A stretch of 21,106 bases of DNA, taken from Saprolegnia diclina VS20. Taxonomy: Eukaryota; Oomycota; Saprolegniomycetes; Saprolegniales; Saprolegniaceae. Positions 1-9,851 of the stretch are shown here, in pieces. The stretch is taken from assembly GCF_000281045.1 (NCBI RefSeq), contig NW_008246266.1, positions 1-21,106 on the forward strand, given 5' to 3'. How positions within the stretch are numbered: position 1 is the first letter of the stretch; each line of letters begins with the position of its first letter. The translations under genes and the position numbers were made by a program. Under the pieces are notes generated by a model. That model was not told the DNA's origin and did no database searches. It saw only the letters and a list, made by a program, of their open reading frames with translations.

Positions 1-139
1 TCCATTCGGCTGGCCGGCAACATGCCATCGCCGGTTCTCGCTCGCATGCGGGTAGGGTTCGGCAAATCGGTCCCTGCAGAGCACAGTTGGATCATCGCCA
101 TAGCCATTACTGTACAACCAAAGAAGGTACAACATGCAT

Positions 140-2159
140 TTAGATGCACCACAGAGTTGGCTCGGGTGGCGTGCGGAGCTCAAAGCTGCTGTCCAAGCTC
201 GGACCGATGGCAATATTCTTGGACGTTGCTGGATGCAGCTCGTGGACGACGAAGTCGGTGGCTTCGTTCGAGCGCGGCAGCTTCGCGACGTCGACGTTGG
301 TGAGAAGACTCAGCCGCAAGCGCTCGTGGAGCTTGCCATTGAGGTAGCAGACCAAGAAGCAGTCGGTGCCGCGCAAGCTAATGGTCGGACACCGCTTGAG
401 CTGCGGCGCGGTCTCCAGGAGGTGGTAGATGAACCCGCCGCGCGGTGGCAGCTGCGGGACACGGCGCAGCACTGATGCAAAGCGCAAAACGAAAGCGCTC
501 TTCAAGTTGTTGAACGCACTTGCGCTGTAGTCGACGTCACGGCGCTGACGACAGTGCGTGCATCCTATGATATCTGTGGCATCAGGTGTCGACAGCGTCG
601 GGACGATTGCCTGCTACGACGCCATAGATCAGAGGCGCACTGAGCGTCAGCAGCGTAATGAAGATGCACATCAAGGCGGCTTCTTGTCGTTGACGCTCGT
701 GTGGTGTGAGGCAGTAGAAGAGCCACTGGGAAACCCGCACAAAGATCAAGACATGCCCGTTCATATAGGCCATGATGGGGCCATAGAGGGCCACCGCAAT
801 CGCAATCAGAGCCGGGTCGACTTCGGAAAAGCGGTGCTCTTTTCGAAGAGCTTTGAGCCCGAGCGAGACGAGGCAGAGGCCCCAGTACGCAAACCAGACC
901 TATGCGACAAAGAAGTGCAGCCACGAGCCAGAACTCGACGTACCGAGCGCGCCAGATACATCATACCAAGCAGCAGAGACATGGGGTTGGTGCTATCCTG
1001 GACTTGCATTTCTGCAGCCCCAAAACTCATGACGCTCAACCAGATGTCGAGGTAGTAGTGTGGCGACCACCGGATCCAGCAGCACAATGGCGGTTGGGTC
1101 ACCATACACGAGCTCATACGTCCAGGTGCCCGATGGCATGACCACGCGGTGGCCACATCGGCGTACGAGAGATTCGAGCTGCGCGCAATGGCGATAGTAG
1201 CGAGACCAGAGCCGCGACCAGACAAAGAGCGTCGTCCCAATGCGATAGATAAACATGTACCAGACGATCTCGGGATCACGAATCGCTTCGCTTACAAAGT
1301 ACAGCGTGGTCAAGGTCGCATCCTTCTCCATGTTCGCATATGGAGAAGAGATGGCATCACCAGGCACGAGCCAGAGACACGAACGGCCAAACATAAAGGA
1401 GCACAGGTGCGAAGCATAGCACGAACCTCGGGCGTCGCTCGTTGCATTGCTTGTGAAGGTGCTGCACAGCAACTCGACTTGCGGCTCGGAATAGTACATG
1501 AGTCCTGGTAGTCCGAGAAGTAACTTGGAGAGACAAGCGTTCGTGTCCATTGGCGGCTGGTGCAAACGCAGGAGTGTGCGGGTCACTTGGGTGTTCTTGG
1601 CCGCATCCGCGACGTAGATCACTCCCGTCGGCAGTGTTGCGTTGGAGTAGCGTCGCTGGTTTGTGGCCAAGTAGACAGTGTTGAACTCGGTGTAGTTGGC
1701 ATACGTCTCTGGCGTACTGAAGAAGCCCCGCCACGGCAGGTACTCGGAGAGGTACGCGGCCAGTGGCTACAAGTTGCATCAGGACACGCAATACCGGTCG
1801 CAAACCAACCATCGACGAGGCGTTGAAGAGCGATAAGATGCTGATGGCTAACGCAAAGCGGTGGCGACGCAGACGGTAGTCGCGCCGTTGTGTCTGTGCG
1901 TCGGCGATCTTGGCGCGTCGCATGGCGCTGCCACGTTGTTTCTCGTGAAGGAATGGCTCGCACTCGGTCGACTATTTTTGACCGGAACCCTAAACTCGAT
2001 GGCTACGTCCAAAGATAGTAGTTGGATACTACGATCGATGCCTTGTGGATTGTTGTCAGCACTTGCGTCGTGCACATAAGGGTCTGTGCCATGCAACAAA
2101 AATGACTCTGGAACAATGAGATTGTGGAAGAATTTGTCCACTGAGACGTGTCTCTCCAT
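140..2159 (-). CDS. Multi-pass transmembrane protein of unknown function, oomycete type (5-6 exons)
   Basis: Read on the minus strand as exons 2159-2007, 1962-1810, 1766-944, 899-618 and 544-140. Introns 1963-2006 (or 1972-2006), 1767-1809, 900-943 and 545-617 (or 545-620) all obey GT-AG and join codons in phase 0. The start is the ATG at 2159. Hydrophobic helices occur near FALAISILSLF, EIVWYMFIYRIGTTLFVW, VWFAYWGLCLVSLGL, ALIAIAVALYGPIMAY and MCIFITLLTLSAPLIYG, so I infer several membrane passes. Short soluble ends include a C-terminal part with SLRGTDCFLVCY. The layout resembles large multigene families of oomycete membrane proteins of unknown role that I recall; I cannot name a function. 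The 1766-944 exon is one base out of frame: either a 73-nt intron at 998-1070 is removed (about 580 aa, intact) or there is a one-base frameshift near 1050 that would keep the protein-like stretch YYLDIWLSVMSF. Bases 1-139 downstream show nothing further. Confidence 0.62.
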
Positions 2160-2463
2160 CAAGGACGATTTGTCTAATAGCGATGCTACTCGGATCTCAT
2201 CAGTATAAAAACATACAGTTGATCTCTTCCTTCGTCATGGCGTGCAAGCGACCTCTAGATAACCTCGTCGCCCATTCCTGGGTTTCGCGGTTAGGGCAGG
2301 GTTGGGTCTAGCGGGCCAAGCAGAGATAGTCGTCTCCGTGGGTGCCCCACCACCCTCGCACCGCCCGATTTGTCAAAAGCATTCGTATACTACACGTACT
2401 TCAAACGTTGCTATCTCCACAACCACCGACGTGTCGAGCTGCTCGACAATACGACACACGACA
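2160..2463. other. Intergenic, no gene seen
   Basis: Spacer between the 5' end of the membrane-protein gene and the 3' end of the GH3 gene, which run in the same direction. It should carry the promoter of the membrane-protein gene and the GH3 3' UTR. There is an AT-rich patch with TATAAAA at about 2206 on the plus strand, but no open frame of interest and no clear initiator. Confidence 0.5.
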
Positions 2464-4826
2464 CTACGCGTTGGACGTCGCCAAGGCCATGGGTGCGACC
2501 ACTTGCACGTCGATGCGCACCGACCCCACGGCGATCGTCCACGTGCCAGGTACGATCTCGGTGCTGCCGTCCATGGTAGCCAGAGCAAACGTCGACGGCG
2601 GGAGGTCGAGGTGCCAGATAAACTCGTCGCCCGGCACCAGCGACGCAACCTTGTCGAACGCAACGAGCGACTGCTTTGGCTTGTTGTCGATACCCGCGCC
2701 TGGCGGCAGCGCAAAGCACAAGAGATTCTCGTCGCCAATGAGCTCGCCGACGTTTGTGATGTGAATTGCAGCGCGCCAGGGGTCGCCGGCCACGACCACA
2801 TCGCTGGCGATGCCGACATCGTACCGAAACGTCGTGTACGACAGGCCATGACCAAAAGCGTAGATGACGTCGCCGTTGTAGAAGCGGTGCGTGCGCCCGG
2901 GTGTCGTGGCCGTCGGACGCATGTTCATGTCGCTGATCGCAATTTCATCGACAAACGACGCGGGGTACAGCGTCTGGGGCAGGCGCCCCGAAGGGTTGAC
3001 GGCACCAAACAGCACATCGGCGATTGCGGATCCGCCGGCTTGCCCAAGGTACCCAGCGTACACGATCGCGCCGACGTTGCGATGCTGCTTGATTTCCGAG
3101 AGATCGACGGCCCCGCCCGTGAGCAGCACAACGACGATGGGCGACGCTGCGATAGCGACCACCGCGCGGAAGAGCGCGAGCTGGACGTCGGGCAGCCGGA
3201 GGTGCGTGCGATCCATGCCCTCGGCTTCGAGCGACTGGTTCAGACCCAGAAAGAGCACAATCTGGCGCGTCGCCTTTGCATGGGCCAGCGCCATCGCGTC
3301 GGCATCGATGCCGCCGCCATCAACCGCGCACGCCGCATGCGCATCCACGTACATTGGCGACACGAACGCTTCGACACCGGCGAGCGGGCTCGCGATCGAG
3401 CTCGGTATGCCTGCGTAGCTGCCAAGTAGTGCGTCAGTTGCGTTTACATGCGGGCCCAGTAGCACGAGCCGGTGGCCGGGCGTATACGTGTCAACATCCA
3501 GCGGCAGCAGCTTGGTGTTGTGCAGCAAGATAACGCTTTGCGCGGCGGCTTCGTACGCAAGCTGTCGATGCGCCGGCGTGTCAATGTCGTCGATCGTTAT
3601 GTCAGTGTACGGCCGCGTGCGCGACGGCTCATACATGCCGAGTCGAAACTGCACCCGCAAGAGCTGCTTGAGTGCGCGCGTGGCGGTCTCGGGGCGCACG
3701 AGACCTTGGTTCAACGCCGATGGCAGGTGCGTCTGTAGAAAGTCACCGCAGTTGAGGTCCATGCCTGCGCGCAGCGTCGCGTCGCACGTCGCCGCGGTCG
3801 AGTTGGTAAACTTGTGGTGCGCGTAAATGTCTTCGACAGCGCCGCAGTCGGACACGACGTACCCGTCAAACCCCCACGTCTCGCGCAAGAGATGCGTGAG
3901 GAGGCCCTTGTCGGCGCACGACGGCACGCCGTTGACGGCGTTGTAGCTGCACATGACAGAGCTCGCGCCGCCGTCGCGGACGCACGCTTCAAACGCGGGA
4001 AAGTACGTGTCGGCCGCGTCCTGGGCCGAGACATTGGCGCTGAGCGAGTGCCGGTCGACCTCTTGGCTGTAGGCGCTAAAGTGCTTGCAACACGCCGAGA
4101 CCTTGAGGAAGCGCTCGGTGCCTTGCATGCCCCGGACAAACGCGGTCGCGTACGCAGCCGACACGAACGGGTCTTCGCCGGGCGTCTCTTGCCCGCGGCC
4201 CCAGCGCGGATCGCGGTAGATGTTCATGTTGGGCGCCCAGTACGTCAAGCCGCCATGGTCGACGCTGTGAAAAGCTCTACGAACAACATCAAGAGCTTCA
4301 GACGTGACGGAATACGTGGATGGAATCGGTGACCTGGCCTCGGTTGCAATGACATTGCCCATCGCATGCCATAGCGTGCGGTTGAAGGACGCAGCGACGC
4401 TGATGATCATCGGGAAGCTCGTGGCCGACGTCGTGGGTGCGGCAAATCGCACGGCCGGCGAGAGCGCCACCCCGTGCAAGCCTTCGCTCCACCAGCAATA
4501 CGATGGCAGACCTACCGTCTCGTCAGGGAATGCATCGCTAGTATCGCTCCAGACCAGCGCTGGGCGACCCCGTCGAGTTGTCGCCCAAGAGCCCGGGTAT
4601 CTCGAGCAGCGGGATGCGCGCCACGAGGTCGTCAACCCGCGCATCGAGGGGCAGCGTTGGGTCGCAGAACGGGTAGCTGCGCTGCGGCTCGTTGTCGCAG
4701 ACCTACGCTTGCATCGCTCGCCTACCCTAGCTCGTCGCCAAGACATACGTGGTTGCTGGCGCTATGGCCTAGATGCACTGCGAGAAGGAGCGCGCCGATC
4801 GAGGCCCATGGCGTGCGTCGACCCAT
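2464..4826 (-). CDS. Secreted GH3 beta-xylosidase / beta-glucosidase-like glycosidase (4 exons)
   Basis: Exons 4826-4749, 4702-4555, 4511-4334 and 4276-2464 give 738 aa. Introns are 46, 43 and 57 nt (GTATGT..CGTAG, GTCTGG..GGTAG, GTCACC..CGTAG). The third is a multiple of three without a stop, so it can be mistaken for coding; removing it restores TEARAFH ahead of GGLTYWAPN, the usual GH3 spacing. Residues 1-24 look like a signal peptide (MGRRTPWASIGALLLAVHLG), so the enzyme is probably secreted. Family marks: YCWWSEGLHGV near 80-90, YRDPRWGRGQETPGEDP near 155-171, KHFSAY near 199, and VVSDCGAVEDIY with the expected nucleophile Asp about 278. A C-terminal fibronectin-III-like part follows FGHGLSYTTF. 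The WWSEGLHGV and SDCGAV style matches the plant and oomycete beta-xylosidase / arabinofuranosidase branch; beta-glucosidase is the alternative. Likely role: exo-hydrolysis of plant or detrital hemicellulose oligosaccharides. Confidence 0.9.
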
Positions 4827-5563
4827 CGTCGCAGTCAGTCAAACAAGATCTCACATCGTAAAAACGCACCTGGTTTCCATAGAAGCGCACCCCATGTGAT
4901 TGTTTCGGTGCGGTTTTACCGGATCCGCCGGAACATTCCACAGAATTCTAGCCAGGCGCACGCGATCATATATTCGCCCGAACCGCGTCCGTCGACGAAG
5001 CTCCTCGAAGACGCGCTGCCGATCGCTCTTGACTTCGGATTCACTCGTTGAACACAGCGCGGATTCGCTATAGGCAGCACGCCCGACGGGCCGCAACTTC
5101 AAGAAGGAAGAGTGGCGCTTGCCAGAAGCGGAATGTAGGTCCCGTCACTCCTTTCTCATGTGACCCTGCGGCCCTTGCCAGCCCTTCCTACTTGCTGCTC
5201 ATCCTACACGTCATATCGAATTGAGCCGAGTGGGTCGATGCAGGGCGTGGGCAAGTGCCACCGACCTTGTCATCTCGCGTCATAACGTTGATGGCGCGGA
5301 CGCTGTTCGTCTCGACCGTCCGTTTCCACCTGACCCGATGTGACGTCCATGACCAGATGGTGCCAGTACCTTCGCACTCAGATGCGGTCGTTGCTGGTGG
5401 ACCATCGCTAATAGCTGTGTCGTGCACTTGCCGCTGCATCTCGCCGGGTTCTTCTCTGCCCGACAGGCGTAAGATAATGCTGGCTGCAATTTGGCCTGCG
5501 CACGCGATCGGAGTCGCAAGCACTGGGACGAGGGAGGACAGTATATTACAGGGTCAAGGACGA
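4827..5563. other. Intergenic, no gene seen
   Basis: A 737-bp spacer between two minus-strand genes: the promoter of the GH3 gene and the 3' flank of the RING gene. The open frames here lack any recognisable domain and have no matching splice structure. I see no tRNA, repeat or clear initiator. Confidence 0.45.
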
Positions 5564-6788
5564 CTAAAACTCTGGCAAGGACGAGGACGACATGATGTTG
5601 AGGGTGGGGAAGTAGCCTTGTTCGCGGCCACAGGCCGCCAGCGCCCGTTCCTGGTCTTCGCCGGCGGCAAGCGCGAGCGCAAAGATGTAGTCCGAGTCGA
5701 GCGTCGGTGTCGTCGGCGGCAGCGAGAACGACGACGACCGGCTGTGGTCGTCGCCTTGCGGCTCTTCGTCGAGGCGCGTCTCGAGGGTCGCGATGCGCCA
5801 CGCGTTGTAGTTGGCGGCGGACGCAATGAGCTTGTCGTGCGAGATATGGCTCATGTCTTGTTTGTCGAGGAATTCATAAATACGGGAGATGAGGTCCTTG
5901 GCATACGAAGCAATGTCGCGAATGTCGTTGGACGTGAGGTGCCAGAGCTCTTCGCCTTCGGCGCAGTAGATGCGCGACCGGCAGATGGGGCACGTCTGGT
6001 TTTGCGTGCTCCTAGCCATGGCGTCAATAACGTGACGAGAACGACGATGCAACCGCACCAGGTCTGAAAACACCGCAAACAAAAACTGTGACTGCACGGC
6101 AAGACGACCTCCTTCTGCTTGTCCATGCAGATCTGGCACTCGAAATCGTCAAAGTCCTTGGCCTCCTTCTCGCTACAGTCGCATGAGCTTCCTTTGCGCA
6201 GCGCAAGACCATGCGTACGTGTCGCTCGGGATCGTCAGCGTATGTACAGCGCAGTCGTTGACGTCCGACAAGAAGCAGAGCACATAGTAAAACTGCTGGA
6301 TCGTCAAGAGCTTGGGCGACCCAATCGTATGCTGCACAGTGAATGCATAAGCCCTCGCCGCATCTGCTAGCGGCGGCGCGTACCTCTATGGACTCGAGGG
6401 CCTCCCATGTGTTGATATCGCGGGGCGGATCATGCTCTGGCAGGCGGCGAATCTTGCGCGCTTCAACCATGACCTGCCGCGCATACCGTCAGGCAATGCT
6501 CGCACCAGGCGCATCGTACGTACGTTGCCTTTGACCTTCCAGACGTAGGGCATGACGTCGGGCGCAATGCGTTCGTTGAGCACGAGGCGAAAGCGCAGCT
6601 GGCACGTCTTGGGCGTTGGGCAGAGCGTGGCCCTACCACGTCGTTAGCCTCTTCCAGGATGGCAGAGACAACGCTGGCTACCATCGATTGGCATCTTCAA
6701 TGTGCGTGCCAAGGTCCATGTAGGTGCGCATCATGCTCGCCACGCGGTCGGCCATGCGCGCTTCCTCGGTCGACGGCCGCTGGCCCAT
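5564..6788 (-). CDS. RING finger E3 ubiquitin ligase, RNF141-like (6 exons)
   Basis: Exons 6788-6682, 6632-6524, 6473-6384, 6331-6219, 6172-6059 and 6011-5564 join in frame to 326 aa. Introns are 49, 50, 52, 46 and 47 nt, all GT-AG. The N-terminus starts MGQRPST, comparable to MGQQ in animal RNF141, followed by a conserved region (LRFRLVLNERIAPDV, VWKVKGNVMVEARKIRRLP) that matches the RNF141 layout. The RING is C3HC4: CQIC, then CSHSFCLRC ten residues later, then CPIC after ten more. The domain is split by the last intron between CFQT and the W of WSTQNQ. After it comes a helical region (DIRDIASYAKDLISRIYEF). A C-terminal stretch DSDYIFALALAAGEDQE resembles a ubiquitin-interacting motif but lacks the usual Ser. 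Role: transfer of ubiquitin from an E2 to unknown targets. It lies head to head with the WW-domain gene. Confidence 0.88.
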
Positions 6789-7447
6789 CTTCGTTCCTTC
6801 TTCCGGCGGATCTGTTACTCCGGTTCGGAACTGAGCCTTCTTTTTCTCGCTCGTTTGGATCTTCAACGTTTTTTTGCAAATATTTTTTTTCGCGTTTCGT
6901 TTAAGCTTGCGTTTTGTATACTGCTTGCCGTGCACCACAAGCGTTTTCAGCACGCGCCCAAACGACTTGCTTTTTGTATGCAGAAGATCGGGGCCTTGGT
7001 GTGCGTGCATATAATTTAATTATTTTACTTGGCAGTGGGTCAACCTTGAAGCCACATGGAGACAACACGACAACAGCGCAGAGCACTTGTGTCTCTGCCC
7101 GCTTGTTTCCAGGCTTTTCCAGGCGACGAGATGCATTTATTTGAATATTTTTCAAAAAGACATTCACTCTGGTCGGTTTGCGCAACGCGAATTCGGCCCT
7201 GAGCCTGCCACGTCATCGCGGAACTGTGACGCGAGGCCCCGGGGCACAACGACCCGCCGACGAGCGTGCCACGTCACGAGGTGCGACCGAGTGATACTCG
7301 CGTGCTGTATTGTTGAAGCCGGCACAGGTCCAGAGAAAGGCCATGCATACGAGGGCGTTGGGCGATGGAAGAAGGGATGCCCTTGGCGATCCCAAGGGCG
7401 TAAGCACGCGAAGCCTGGGCCGAAACGACGGCTATAAATACGGCGTG
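6789..7447. promoter_or_regulatory. Divergent promoter region between RING and WW genes
   Basis: About 660 bp between two divergent start codons. The part nearest the RING gene (about 6830-7150) is markedly AT-rich, with T runs such as those at 6861-6888, unlike the GC-rich flanks, which suggests a nucleosome-poor promoter. TATAAATA lies at 7434-7441, only a few bases before the chosen WW start, too close to act as its TATA box. An in-frame upstream ATG exists at 7343, but the codons between it and 7448 include AGG, AGA and GGA, which the confident genes here rarely use. Confidence 0.45.
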
Positions 7448-7976
7448 ATGGACGACGACGCCGACGGGCGGCGACGAGATGACAGCGCGGCCAAGCTCAG
7501 TGAAATCACGCCCGTCGAGTACACGCGGCCACAGGTCCTTCCGGATGCGACCACGTACGAGGCCAGCAACGAGGCCAGCAACGAGCGAAGCACACAGGCC
7601 AAAGAGCCTTATGTGTTTGAAGGTGAGAGCTTCTGGGACGCGGCCGAGGACGAGCACACGCCGTCCAACGACCTCGACTACTGGGGCATGGCCTTCGACG
7701 AAAGCGCGCAGCAGACCTACTACTTTGCGTTTGCATCTGGCATGACGCAGTGGACGCCACCATCGCACCTCGGTACAACCTTGCACGATATGCTTGGATC
7801 TGAGATGCGTAGTGTACCCCGAGAGCCACCAAGTGCTGCTTTGGGACAACGACGCGCAGTGGTTTTACATATACGACTACGTCCATGGCTCGAGTCGGTG
7901 GCTCGATCACTTTGAGGACCTCCAGGAGCGCGGGTCGCCTCAGCCCGTGAGCGACGACTGCATGAGCCAAGGTTGA
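7448..7976 (+). CDS. Small WW-domain protein (2 exons)
   Basis: Exons 7448-7772 and 7813-7976, joined across a 40-nt intron (GTACAA..CGTAG, phase 1), give 162 aa. The first 60 residues are acidic and polar, including a short repeat EASNEASNE. Residues about 78-106 form a WW domain: a Trp in DLDYWGMAF, then TYYFAF, then a second Trp 23 residues after the first in MTQWTPP. WW domains bind proline-rich or phosphoserine-proline ligands. A second, weaker aromatic module follows the splice site (VLLWDNDAQWFYIYDYV, then SSRWLDHFEDL) and looks like a degenerate WW repeat. No catalytic domain is present, so an adaptor role is inferred. The start could be 7343 (197 aa), but codon use argues for 7448. 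Confidence 0.72.
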
Positions 7977-8320
7977 ATTCGCGTTGGTGCGCGCTCATGC
8001 TATGATACGCTGTGTAGCAACCACCGAAGAGCTCGAGCCCGAGTCCTCGGACGACCGCCGGCAACAGGTATTCAACAGGAACGTTTGTGGTCGACGACCT
8101 TGACACGTGGTTAGAGCCTCGCATCCTCGTGGGACGAGACGACTGCATCGGTTGTTGATATTGAGATTGAGATTGAGATGGGCGACCACAAGATATCAAC
8201 AAGCAACTGCTGTCGGGGGGTCGAGCACGGATGCATCTGCCCCGAATGTTTTTTGCCGCTTCTCGATGGCCTTCAAGAGCAGCGGACAAGTCAAAGCTAC
8301 TAAATATACTACGCAATGTG
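7977..8320. other. Convergent 3' spacer, no gene seen
   Basis: Spacer between the 3' ends of the WW gene (+) and the PP2C gene (-). It includes a small ATTGAG microsatellite of about three units at 8160-8179. Open frames across it are shadows without domains. Confidence 0.5.
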
Positions 8321-9851
8321 TTACGGAAACACGAGGACGTTGACCGTAATGTCGTCGACAACGTCTTCTTCGTCGAGCCAGCGCTCCAGCGCTTCAGCGA
8401 CAAGCATATCACACATTGTCTGCGGGTCGTACCCGTCCTGGAGGCACTTTGTACAGAGCGCGACGACTTGCTCAGACGGTAAAAACTCCCAGAGACCGTC
8501 CGAGGCCACGACCACAAAGGCCCGGGCCCGCGTCGCGCAAGCCGGCACATCTAGTTCCGAGCAGTCGGGGTCCGAGATGACGCCGACCGACGTGGCGACC
8601 GAGTCGCCAAACGACCGCGACATAGCCAGCCCCGGCATGTCGACGTCCTTGAGCCAGACGCGCGGGACGCCCCACTCAAACACACGGCCATTCGTGGCCA
8701 AGATACGGCTAAGCTCGGCGGGGACATCTAGTCATCATGGTTTAGGTTAACTCTCTGCAAATGTGGCAAGCGAGAGGACGTTGTACCTGGCTTGTGGTCG
8801 ACCGATAGCGTGTGGGTCGTATACTCGTGTGACGCTTCGTCAAGCACACCGGCGACGGCGCGGCTGTCGCCCACGTTGGCAATAAATACATGCGGCGCCA
8901 GGTGTGGCATCTCGGGCGTCGGCGTCACGAGCAGGAGCGCGACCGCGGTCGACCCGCTCACGCTAATGTCGAGGCCGCTCTCTTCCTCGAGCTGCGTCGT
9001 CATGCGGCATGACGCTTCGAGGAATACATCTTCGATGACATCGAGCGTCAAAGGCGTCTCCTGCGTCAGCGCTGGCACGTAGCGCTGCCACGCGTCGGCC
9101 ACGTGCTGCGGGTAGTGATCGCGGACAAAGTGGCTGACGTACGCGCCTTGCGAGCCATGGCCGTCCATGACACACACAAACGTGAGCGCGTCGCACTAGA
9201 CCATACGATATCAGATCTGAGTCGCAACTAGAAGGGGAAAATAGGGTCGTACGTCGGCAAACCTGTCGCGGATCACAAACGAGTCTTGGTTCTCCTTGCG
9301 GCGGCCCATGGAATCGTTGCCGGCGCGCGTCCGGGAGCCCCACCAGAGCCCTTTCGAGACCGACTACATCATTCCAGATCTGAGTTGTGGGAGGTGGTAC
9401 TAGCGCCGTTGTCCGTACGTAGAGACCCCCGGGGGTCTGCCCCGTGTACTTGGGCAGCTCGATAGTAAACTCATCGACAGCGACGCCAGGAATCCCGCCG
9501 CCGACATAGACGTTGGGCGCCGTGCAAATGTCGAGCGTCTCGGGGTCGATCGCGCTGGCATGTTCATCGTCGTCGTCGTCGTCGTTGTCGTTGGCGTCGC
9601 TCTCTTCGACCTCGACGCGGCGCAGCGTGACCTCGAGCGTCGTGAGCCGATCGGGCTTGATGAGCACGCCCGACTTGAAGCTGTTGCTGCGGAAGAACGT
9701 CTTGCGGCGCATCGGCGCCTGCTTCTCGTGCGCCATACCGTCGTCGTCTACGCAAGAGTTGGGGGTCGCATGTAGCCCGTCGCCGCCGGCGCGTACCGTC
9801 CGTCGGGAACGGCTGCGAGCAGCACATGCTGTAGGAGAAGGCGCAGCCCAT
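8321..9851 (-). CDS. PP2C-type (PPM family) protein phosphatase with acylated N-terminus (5 exons)
   Basis: Exons 9851-9797, 9747-9419, 9363-9253, 9195-8787 and 8727-8321 give 436 aa. Introns are 49, 55, 57 and 59 nt; donors are GTACGC, GTACGG, GTACGA and GTACAA, and all acceptors are TAG. PP2C motifs appear in order: RRKENQDSF near 150-157, VMDGHGSQGAY near 174-184 with the metal-binding Asp and His, SGSTAV, VFIANVGDSRAV, SVDHKP, AMSRSFGD, VVASDGLWEFL and DDITVNVLVF. All expected metal ligands are visible, so it should be an active Mg/Mn-dependent Ser/Thr phosphatase. The N-terminus MGCAFSYSMCC has the Gly2 and Cys3 pattern of N-myristoylation plus palmitoylation, followed by the basic and aromatic segment RRKTFFRSNSFKSG, so I infer membrane anchoring. 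A run of six Asp codons (GAC repeat, 9567-9584) lies in a low-complexity linker. The start is fixed by the MGC motif. Confidence 0.92.

Noticed and set aside
558-1055. 165-codon plus-strand frame at the left end
   Set aside because: Shadow of the exons of the minus-strand membrane-protein gene.
4277-4333. Insertion of 19 residues in the GH3 protein after TEAR
   Set aside because: It is a 57-nt GT-AG intron without a stop codon; removing it restores the family alignment.
4555-4748. Apparent frameshifts at the GH3 N-terminus
   Set aside because: Two introns of 46 and 43 nt account for both and reveal the signal peptide.
6012-6681. Several apparent frame breaks in the RING gene, including one in the RING domain
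   Set aside because: Five GT-AG introns of 46-52 nt join all parts in frame to 326 aa.
7434-7441. TATAAATA as a TATA box for the WW gene
   Set aside because: It ends six bases before the chosen ATG, leaving no room for a transcription start and leader; an initiator-type promoter is more usual here.
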